Assembly: GCA_003524365.1 (NCBI GenBank)
Contig: DQHS01000071.1
Location: 39,344-47,640, forward strand
Length of the DNA stretch: 8,297 nucleotides
DNA from: Cellvibrio sp.
GTDB taxonomy: Bacteria > Pseudomonadota > Gammaproteobacteria > Pseudomonadales > Cellvibrionaceae
Direction of reading: 5' to 3'
Below the pieces are notes generated by a model, which saw only the letters and a list, made by a program, of their open reading frames with translations, was not told the DNA's origin and ran no database searches. Below, in pieces: positions 1-5,250 of the stretch (positions within the stretch are counted from its first letter, which is position 1; the number at the start of each line of letters is the position of its first letter). The position numbers and the translations under genes are program-made.

Positions 1-1910
1 GCACAACCGTCGCGCAGTGTTTGAGCGTAGTTTTTTACCAAATCGACGCGAGGGAACAGGAAGCTCTGTAAATCGCCCTGCAGAACTTCACCGTTATAGT
101 AATCTGAGAAGTCAATTCTCTCGTACAGTTCAGGATGGTTTACCGCAGCTGAAGCAGAGCGTTGATCATTGACCCACGCGGTAGAAATGGGTGACCAGCC
201 AGCATACTCAGTATCGCGTACGGTCAGAGATTTATCGGTGACATAAACACCACCCTTGACCGCAGTGAAAGTGCCATCCAGCGCGTATTCCACGTCAATT
301 TTAAAGCTGTCTGCTTTAGCGGTGTTGAGCTCTTCCTGTTGCATACCCGAACCGATAAACACCTCCGGCTCCAGCGCGCTTTCATTGATCCAGCCGGTAT
401 AATCCGTATTATTCAGGTACTCGATAGTAGGGAGATCACCACGCACATCGAGGAAGAAGGGCAACAGCGTACCCGAAGCATTTGCGCCGCCGCGCGTCTG
501 GCCGGACAGACTGTAGTTATGCACTAATTTTTCAGACTCAATGTGCTGATAGTCAAGATCGATTTTCAGACTATCACTAGGAGTCAACGCCAGATTGAAC
601 GACGTATCTTCAACCGTATTTTCGTTGTAATTCCAACGAGTAATATAAAAGAGTGGCACTTCAGCACTGGCACTCACACCCACACCCGATGTCAAGTGAC
701 CATTGGCATCAAAGGTTCTAGGGCGCCCCTCACTTGCTTGATCCAGCCAATTGTGTGAGCCACCCATAAAGCCCTTGAAGCCTTGGGCAGCCTGACCGAC
801 ACGGCGCTCATCATACTCCAGCGAGGCTTTGGAGTTGATATGCTCCAGAGTTGCAACAACGGTTTCATCGGTGTTAGCCCACTGTAGCGAGGTGGTAAAA
901 CCGGTACGCTCGCGGTCATTCTCAGCGGTGCTCATATGATACTGTGAAGGCGTGTACCAAGTTACGCCTTCCTCTTGACCAGTAAGTGCCGAGCCTTCAT
1001 AAAGCGCATCAGCAGCAGTGTATTTAACAGCGTCAGGGTATGTAGTACCACAAGCACGCCAACCAGTGTCGCCAGGAACACAAGGATGCGAGAAAGTGCC
1101 GGGTGTAATACCTACTGAAGGAGTACCCCATTCATCATAAACGACGGTGTTATCAACCCCGCGCGACTGGAAGTTACCCAAGCCAACACCATCACCACGC
1201 GATTTATATTCAGATTGGGAACCCGCAATCAAGAAACCAAATTTACCGGCACTGGTCTCCCAATTATCGGCAAATAGCGCAGAGAACGAAGGAGTAAGTT
1301 CTTCGCGGAAATCACCATAGTTCGCTTTTGCATTGAACGACAGCAGGCGCTCATCAGAATCAAATGGCTTACGGGTAATCAGGTTAACAGTGCCCGCAAT
1401 GCCACCAGAGATCAGGTCTGCAGTTTGATTTTTAACAACTTCAACAGCACCCAACAATTCTGCAGGGAAGTCCTCATAACTCAGTCCACCCCAAGGGTTA
1501 GCGCTAAATGCATCACGGCCATTAATTTCTGAACGTACGCGATCCAGACCGCGAATCAATACACCAGTACCTTCGTCAGCATAGTGCTTGGGATCATCAG
1601 AAGATGCAAAACGTTCAATGGTTACACCGGGAACACGCTGCAAAGCTTCAGTAACAGATTTATCAGGTAATGAACCGATATCAGATGCAGTAATTACATC
1701 TTTAACGGTATCCGCATTACGTTTTAACTCTTGCGCCGTATCAAGGCTACTTCTCATACCGGTAACAACAACCTCTTCAAGATTTTCCTCTTGAGAGGCT
1801 GCTGTTTGCGCGAACGTTGGTACGCTCAACGCAACGATTGATACCGCAAGCAAGGATTTTTTAAATCGTTTGCCTGACATTTCTGTCATATTGTTTTTAC
1901 TTTTAAACAT
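1..1910 (-). CDS. TonB-dependent outer-membrane receptor, probable chitooligosaccharide importer (3' end cut by window edge)
   Basis: The minus strand stays open from an ATG at 1910 to the left edge, giving 636 codons with no stop. The N-terminus is a signal peptide (residues 1-34, cleavage probably TFA|Q). A TonB-box-like EEVVVTG follows at 45-51. A plug domain at about 66-181 contains DIGSLPDKSVTEALQRVPGV, an IRG motif at 119-121 and a stretch ending AGTVNLITRKP. The remainder is beta-barrel sequence. This pattern fits the large proteobacterial TonB receptor class modelled as TIGR01782, which usually runs to about 850-1000 residues, so roughly a third is missing off the window. The start at 1910 is preferred over in-frame ATGs at 1889 and 1880 because AAGGGG sits 6 bases upstream. 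The family moves large substrates across the outer membrane using TonB/ExbBD energy. Chitooligosaccharide specificity is inferred only from the neighbouring GH18 and GH20 genes. A cysteine pair (residues about 277 and 287) may form a loop disulfide. Confidence 0.93.
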   Translation of the reverse strand, partial: MFKSKNNMTEMSGKRFKKSLLAVSIVALSVPTFAQTAASQEENLEEVVVTGMRSSLDTAQELKRNADTVKDVITASDIGSLPDKSVTEALQRVPGVTIERFASSDDPKHYADEGTGVLIRGLDRVRSEINGRDAFSANPWGGLSYEDFPAELLGAVEVVKNQTADLISGGIAGTVNLITRKPFDSDERLLSFNAKANYGDFREELTPSFSALFADNWETSAGKFGFLIAGSQSEYKSRGDGVGLGNFQSRGVDNTVVYDEWGTPSVGITPGTFSHPCVPGDTGWRACGTTYPDAVKYTAADALYEGSALTGQEEGVTWYTPSQYHMSTAENDRERTGFTTSLQWANTDETVVATLEHINSKASLEYDERRVGQAAQGFKGFMGGSHNWLDQASEGRPRTFDANGHLTSGVGVSASAEVPLFYITRWNYNENTVEDTSFNLALTPSDSLKIDLDYQHIESEKLVHNYSLSGQTRGGANASGTLLPFFLDVRGDLPTIEYLNNTDYTGWINESALEPEVFIGSGMQQEELNTAKADSFKIDVEYALDGTFTAVKGGVYVTDKSLTVRDTEYAGWSPISTAWVNDQRSASAAVNHPELYERIDFSDYYNGEVLQGDLQSFLFPRVDLVKNYAQTLRDGC

Positions 1911-1938
1911 ATCCAACCCCTTAGTTGTTTTCTCTCGT

Positions 1939-1968
1939 ATTAAACCCACGGAAGCGCATTGCTGGAAA
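1939..1968 (-). promoter_or_regulatory. Candidate sigma70-type promoter of the TonB receptor gene
   Basis: On the minus strand TTTCCA (1968-1963) and TTTAAT (1944-1939) are separated by 18 bases. They match the -35 and -10 consensus at 4 and 5 of 6 positions. A start about 7 bases further on would give a short leader containing the AAGGGG ribosome site before the ATG at 1910. This rests on sequence resemblance only; an A/T-rich gap produces such matches by chance. Confidence 0.3.
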
Positions 1969-2036
1969 TTTCTATGCGCACCTAACTGAGCACTCCATTT
2001 ACTGCATTTTTACTACTTATCCTGCCAGCTCACTGG

Positions 2037-2078
2037 TTGCTTGTAGTAGTGCACAAGCAAAAACACAGCAACACTGTG
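2037..2078 (-). terminator. Two adjacent small hairpins; possible weak terminator or leader structure
   Basis: Read on the minus strand, CACAG (2078-2074) and CTGTG (2068-2064) form a 5-bp stem, extendable by a wobble pair, followed directly by TTTTT. This resembles a weak intrinsic terminator. Immediately after it comes a perfect inverted repeat, TTGCTTGT with ACAAGCAA (8-bp arms 2037-2044 and 2053-2060, 8-base spacer). The pair lies 127-168 bases before the receptor start. It could end chitinase transcripts, act as an attenuator in a long leader, or be a protein site. The first stem is short, so the terminator reading is tentative. Confidence 0.3.
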
Positions 2079-2169
2079 GCATCACTCAAATTATTAAAAA
2101 CGGAGCAATATCCGAATTTAACATCCACTTTTTATCGATTCTATATGTAAATAAAAATCGAACGCTGCA

Positions 2170-2180
2170 CTACCAAAAGT
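2170..2180 (-). promoter_or_regulatory. 11-bp shared upstream element, copy 1 (TonB receptor side)
   Basis: CTACCAAAAGT on the plus strand (ACTTTTGGTAG on the coding strand) lies 260 bases upstream of the receptor start. The identical word occurs upstream of the chitinase gene at 3778-3788. Its core CCAAAAG is also the arm of the palindrome at 5156-5175 before the regulator gene. It is a candidate binding site for the AraC-type regulator, inferred from sharing and position only. Confidence 0.4.
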
Positions 2181-2334
2181 CGCACTTCTTGTGCCACGCA
2201 ACTAGAAATCGAGGCTACATATGCAAAAACTTAAAAATGATTTTACGCTCGAAACCTCGGCGCATTTTTCTGTAAAAACTTTCACTTACAGCCCCCTAAT
2301 TTGGAATATTTTTTAAATTAACATACGCTTAAAA

Positions 2335-3672
2335 TTAACTATTTTTTTGCTTCTCACTGCGAAAGAGATGGCCCACTTGCAATGCGAGCACAAATAGGGA
2401 AAGCAGCAACATTTCCCACAAACCTATTGCGCCACCACCACCTGATGTCTGGCCGCCCGCCGCTTTTGCAGACGATGCCGGAGCAGAAGATGCCGGAGCA
2501 GAAGATGCAGGGGCAACTGACGATAAAGCTGCAGATGAACTTGCCACAGGAACAATTGAAGACGCCGCTGCACTGGATTGATTGGATGAAGAAGAACTTG
2601 ATAATTGATTAATTTCATCGTCAATTACTTTCAACAAACTATTGGCACTGGCAGCATCTTGTGACAATTCCCAAATCATAATTCCCGAGCCCTGCTCCAG
2701 GCCGAGTTTGGTTTTTGCTTTGATCGTTGCTGCGCCGTTGTAAGTGATGTAATTGCACCCGGCACATGCGTTACCGATTAAATCTTTATTCGCTGACTCA
2801 GCGCCGAATTCGGAGAGGATACTGGCGTAGGTGTAATCGGATTTATAGGTGCCAAATCCATAACCGTAGAAAGGAACTCCAAGCACCAGTTGCTCTTTGG
2901 TAAGGCCCCGGTTTTTCCACAAATTTACATGATCAACCGCCATCGAATACGGGGAGTGTTGTGCGCCCGCTGGCCCCCAGCTTGGGCCAATCGCGTCATA
3001 CGACATGATATTGACGAAATCAAAATAAGGAATCGACGACACCGGAATCATGCCGCCCACATAACTGGCAGTAGCGCAGGTGAGCAATTTATTACGCGCA
3101 ACCAATTGCGCCGAGAGCGCCTGGATAAACGGGGTGTAATTGCCCGCGTTATCGATATTCGTCAGCAGCACACCTTCGATATCAACATCGATACCATCAA
3201 GACCAAGCTCTTCCATAAATGCAATCAAGTTATCGACCAGCATCTGGCGGCTGGCAGGTTGCAACAAGGTTTGCCAATTACCCGAGCACGCGGGAATCAC
3301 ACCGCCCGCAACAGAAGCCAAGACTTTCACACCTGCCGCCTGCGCTTTATCAATCACATAGCGCACCTCTGCCACACTGACATTGCCACCCTGCATGCCG
3401 GGCATACAGGTCATCACGCCGTTGTTCACTAATTTTCCCTGAGCATCAGGATTCGTAAACGACAAATTGATATGCGTGAGCTTGCTTAAATCGGTTTTGT
3501 CGATAGCGGCTTTCATATCGGTAAAGCTGGCGATGTAACCAATCACTTTAGTTTCAGCCGCTACGCTGCTGGCCCACAAATTGATTGAGCACAAACAGAG
3601 CAAAAAAATGCCGGACGCGAACGCAAAACGCCGCGCTATAACGATAATCGAGTTTTTGATGATGTCTTTCAC
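2335..3672 (-). CDS. Exported GH18 chitinase with serine-rich linker and GlyGly-CTERM-like anchor
   Basis: The product (445 residues) is a glycoside hydrolase family 18 enzyme, expected to cleave beta-1,4 bonds in chitin by substrate-assisted catalysis. Landmarks, numbered from GTG 3672, are: an export signal at about 1-39 ending SSVAA; SVAGG at 120-124; the diagnostic DGIDVDIE at 159-166 with catalytic E166; MSYD at 223-226; and a conserved Trp in IMIWEL at about 334. The catalytic domain spans about 42-355. A serine/alanine/proline linker (358-401) follows, then GG..SGGGG (406-414), a hydrophobic segment (415-436) and a tail with basic residues (437-445). This end matches the architecture of GlyGly-CTERM rhombosortase substrates. 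No carbohydrate-binding module is visible. I prefer GTG 3672 because GGAG lies 6-8 bases upstream; an in-frame GTG at 3684 would add four residues but overlaps that ribosome site. The gene lies between the regulator and receptor genes. Confidence 0.93.
   Translation of the reverse strand: MKDIIKNSIIVIARRFAFASGIFLLCLCSINLWASSVAAETKVIGYIASFTDMKAAIDKTDLSKLTHINLSFTNPDAQGKLVNNGVMTCMPGMQGGNVSVAEVRYVIDKAQAAGVKVLASVAGGVIPACSGNWQTLLQPASRQMLVDNLIAFMEELGLDGIDVDIEGVLLTNIDNAGNYTPFIQALSAQLVARNKLLTCATASYVGGMIPVSSIPYFDFVNIMSYDAIGPSWGPAGAQHSPYSMAVDHVNLWKNRGLTKEQLVLGVPFYGYGFGTYKSDYTYASILSEFGAESANKDLIGNACAGCNYITYNGAATIKAKTKLGLEQGSGIMIWELSQDAASANSLLKVIDDEINQLSSSSSSNQSSAAASSIVPVASSSAALSSVAPASSAPASSAPASSAKAAGGQTSGGGGAIGLWEMLLLSLFVLALQVGHLFRSEKQKNS
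2474..2503 (-). repeat. 15-bp tandem repeat inside the chitinase linker
   Basis: Two exact copies of gatgccggagcagaa (plus strand) stand head to tail, followed by a degenerate third start. They encode the Pro-Ala-Ser-Ser-Ala units of the linker. Copy number can change in frame by slippage, so linker length may vary between strains. Confidence 0.85.
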
Positions 3673-3692
3673 AGTTATCTCCACCGCTTAAC

Positions 3693-3714
3693 TCATTACA
3701 CCTATTTGTAATGA
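3693..3714. promoter_or_regulatory. Perfect dyad just upstream of the chitinase gene (operator or 5'-leader hairpin)
   Basis: TCATTACA (3693-3700) and TGTAATGA (3707-3714) are perfect 8-bp inverted arms around a 6-base spacer. The dyad ends 20 bases before the preferred GTG start at 3672 and directly precedes the GGTGGAG ribosome site. It could be an operator bound by a dimeric regulator, or an RNA hairpin in the leader that affects translation or stability. No T-run follows it, so it is not a terminator. Confidence 0.45.
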
Positions 3715-3777
3715 AGCTGAATTAGTAACAGCCTCATCAAAACTTGCGCTACGGGCGAACCCAAACTAAAACCCGAG

Positions 3778-3788
3778 CTACCAAAAGT
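3778..3788 (-). promoter_or_regulatory. 11-bp shared upstream element, copy 2 (chitinase side)
   Basis: CTACCAAAAGT here is identical to 2170-2180 and lies 106 bases upstream of the chitinase start. A related CCCAAA (3760-3765) puts two CCAAA cores exactly 20 bp apart, about two helical turns. That is a spacing typical of the direct-repeat sites bound by the two helix-turn-helix motifs of AraC-family proteins. Function is inferred. Confidence 0.4.
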
Positions 3789-3808
3789 ATTACTTTGTCG
3801 CTGCTGTA

Positions 3809-4969
3809 TTAATGTAAATGCTGCTGCCGATAGTGACTTGGCGTTACACCAACGGTTTTTTTAAACGCCTGATTAAAGACCGATTTACTATTGAAGCCAC
3901 AACTTTTCATAATTTCGCTGATCGGCTTCTGGCGCAGCTCCGAATCGGCCAAACGCTTTTTTGCCTCTGCTACGCGATAAGTGCCAATCAATTCAAAAAA
4001 ATTCATATGCATTTGATTATTGATGGTGCAGGACAGCAACTTGGGCGAGACATTTAATTTAATCGCCAACCGCTCAACCGTAATATGTGGCTCAAGATAA
4101 GGTTTGCTCTGCACCATAAAATCGGTCAACTTTTCCACCAACTGCTGCTGCGGCTCTTCTGGTGCTGGCTCGGGCGCTATAGTGTGTTCTATTTGAATAT
4201 CAGAAAAACCGTGCGAGTTTTTCAGTAAATACACCACCAGCACACTCATATAGATCAGCAGAAAATGGCTTTCAAACTCACCCAGAAATTCCGCACTCAA
4301 CAGGTTGATAAAACGGGTATCGAGCAGCGTTAACAACGTCCAGCAATTGATCAGGAAAAAACCGACAACCAATAGCTTCAGCCATTGCAAATCCACCTTG
4401 TTCAATGCGCAATGGTGCGCACGCAGATGATGCTTATACTGGTGCAATTGATAAGCGCAGAGCGCGCTGTAACCAAAAAGCATCAACCGCTGCACCCAAA
4501 TTAATCCTTCAAAATACGGATCGCCAATCACATGCGCCCAGTCGTGTATGTATTGCAATTTTTGTTCGGGTTCCAGACGGTGAAAAATCTGGTAAATGTA
4601 AAATGGATAGCAGGCAGCAGGCAGCAGGTGCAGCCAGTCGCGTCGACCAAGTGCAAAATCGCGGAAGATGGCCGCACGCGTAAACCAAAACAACAGTGGC
4701 CCCTGCAAAAAAAACACAAAGCCAAACAGAAAGAAAAAATTAGCCGATACCAATGACAAGGTATCGCGCACGTTGATATTCCAATACAGCAATGTATCCA
4801 AGGTACGCACTGCGCCCAGGAAAAAAAACAGCGCCAACAATTGCCAATAAATTTGTTTGATGCGCCCCTGCTGTTGGGTGAAAAACAACAGGCATGCGAG
4901 AACCAATGCAAGAAATCCGCTGAATAACAGCGAAATATCATTAATATTAAACAGGGCTACTTCAACCAT
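3809..4969 (-). CDS. Membrane-embedded AraC-family transcriptional regulator (seven predicted spans)
   Basis: The 386-residue product has two halves. The N-terminal part shows seven hydrophobic spans at about 10-31, 40-62, 72-97, 112-130, 153-175, 196-216 and 234-250. Basic loops after spans 1 (GRIK), 3 (FRDFALGRR) and 5 (HQYKHHLR) place the N-terminus outside and the C-terminus inside. A Pro/Glu/Gln-rich linker (about 262-276) leads to a C-terminal AraC/XylS DNA-binding domain (about 294-385). Its first helix-turn-helix is near 296-317 and its second near 348-382, ending in the family signature GFNSKSVFNQAFKKTVGVTPSHYR. Such proteins can act as one-component membrane sensors that bind DNA directly. 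The ligand is unknown; a chitin-derived signal is inferred from position between GH20 and GH18 genes. The start ATG has a weak GGTAG 6 bases upstream. The 281-bp upstream gap holds two palindromes that may control it. Confidence 0.92.
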   Translation of the reverse strand: MVEVALFNINDISLLFSGFLALVLACLLFFTQQQGRIKQIYWQLLALFFFLGAVRTLDTLLYWNINVRDTLSLVSANFFFLFGFVFFLQGPLLFWFTRAAIFRDFALGRRDWLHLLPAACYPFYIYQIFHRLEPEQKLQYIHDWAHVIGDPYFEGLIWVQRLMLFGYSALCAYQLHQYKHHLRAHHCALNKVDLQWLKLLVVGFFLINCWTLLTLLDTRFINLLSAEFLGEFESHFLLIYMSVLVVYLLKNSHGFSDIQIEHTIAPEPAPEEPQQQLVEKLTDFMVQSKPYLEPHITVERLAIKLNVSPKLLSCTINNQMHMNFFELIGTYRVAEAKKRLADSELRQKPISEIMKSCGFNSKSVFNQAFKKTVGVTPSHYRQQHLH

Positions 4970-5155
4970 ATCAGTCTACCGATAGCGCAGGTCATCATAG
5001 ATAACGTATTTATATTTAACGCAGTTGTAATCTATCCCCGTGCCGCCCGCTCCGATAATCCTCATCCTGATCATCGCTTTCATGAGTCCTGCGTTATGCA
5101 CCACATCCTGGGGCTATTACTTCTGCGCACCTTAAATTATTGTTCGTCACCTGAA

Positions 5156-5175
5156 CCAAAAGCTCGAGCTTTTGG
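5156..5175. promoter_or_regulatory. Perfect 20-bp palindrome between GH20 and regulator genes
   Basis: CCAAAAGCTCGAGCTTTTGG is fully self-complementary. The symmetry continues as TGAA (5152-5155) against TTCA (5177-5180) across one unpaired base. It lies 187 bases upstream of the regulator start and 75 bases past the GH20 stop. It contains two inverted copies of CCAAAAG, the core of the word shared by the chitinase and receptor upstream regions. It could be an autoregulatory operator. A terminator hairpin for GH20 is also possible, but no T-run follows the stem on either strand. Confidence 0.5.
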
Positions 5176-5198
5176 CTTCACCAACTTACATCCAGCAG

Positions 5199-5210
5199 GA
5201 CAACGTTGTC
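5199..5210. promoter_or_regulatory. 12-bp palindrome of LacI-operator type overlapping a TTGACA hexamer
   Basis: GACAACGTTGTC is a perfect palindrome with a central CG, the form typical of LacI-family operators, which include repressors of amino-sugar genes in gammaproteobacteria. On the minus strand it overlaps TTGACA (5212-5207), a perfect -35 hexamer, but no good -10 lies 16-18 bases downstream. It is 40 bases past the GH20 stop and 229 bases before the regulator start. The regulator family is inferred from symmetry only. Confidence 0.4.
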
Positions 5211-5250
5211 AATCCTATTTACAATTTTCCCGACCAACGTCATGCGGTGA

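Larger units (their letters stand above)
1911..2334. other. Long intergenic region between chitinase and TonB receptor genes
   Basis: This 424-bp gap contains no convincing gene. An open frame of 116 codons on the plus strand (1925-2275) has no recognisable domain, no good ribosome site and low-complexity composition, so I do not call it. The region holds the 11-bp word shared with the chitinase upstream region (2170-2180), two adjacent small hairpins (2037-2078), a candidate promoter (1939-1968) and a weak 6-bp inverted repeat (2270-2275 with 2286-2291). Its size and structure suggest the receptor has its own promoter and regulation rather than relying on read-through from the chitinase gene. 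Confidence 0.6.

Noticed and set aside
1925..2275. 116-codon plus-strand open frame in the intergenic region
   Set aside because: No ribosome site, no domain, and it runs through apparent regulatory elements of the flanking minus-strand genes.
2270..2291. Inverted repeat CTGTAA/TTACAG after the chitinase stop as a terminator
   Set aside because: The stem is only 6 A/T-rich base pairs with a 10-base loop, and no T-run follows in the transcript direction.
2890..3432. 180-codon plus-strand open frame opposite the chitinase gene
   Set aside because: It is antisense to an unmistakable GH18 coding region, is rich in His/Arg as expected for a shadow frame, and matches no family I recognise.
4405..4941. 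Several open frames on both strands overlapping the membrane half of the AraC-type gene
   Set aside because: They are alternate-frame shadows of a well-supported gene and have compositions typical of antisense or shifted reading.
4976..5083. A 35-codon minus-strand frame in the leader of the AraC-type gene, with AGGA close to its ATG
   Set aside because: The spacing to AGGA is only three bases, the peptide has no recognisable features, and such a length is expected by chance. A leader peptide is possible but unsupported.
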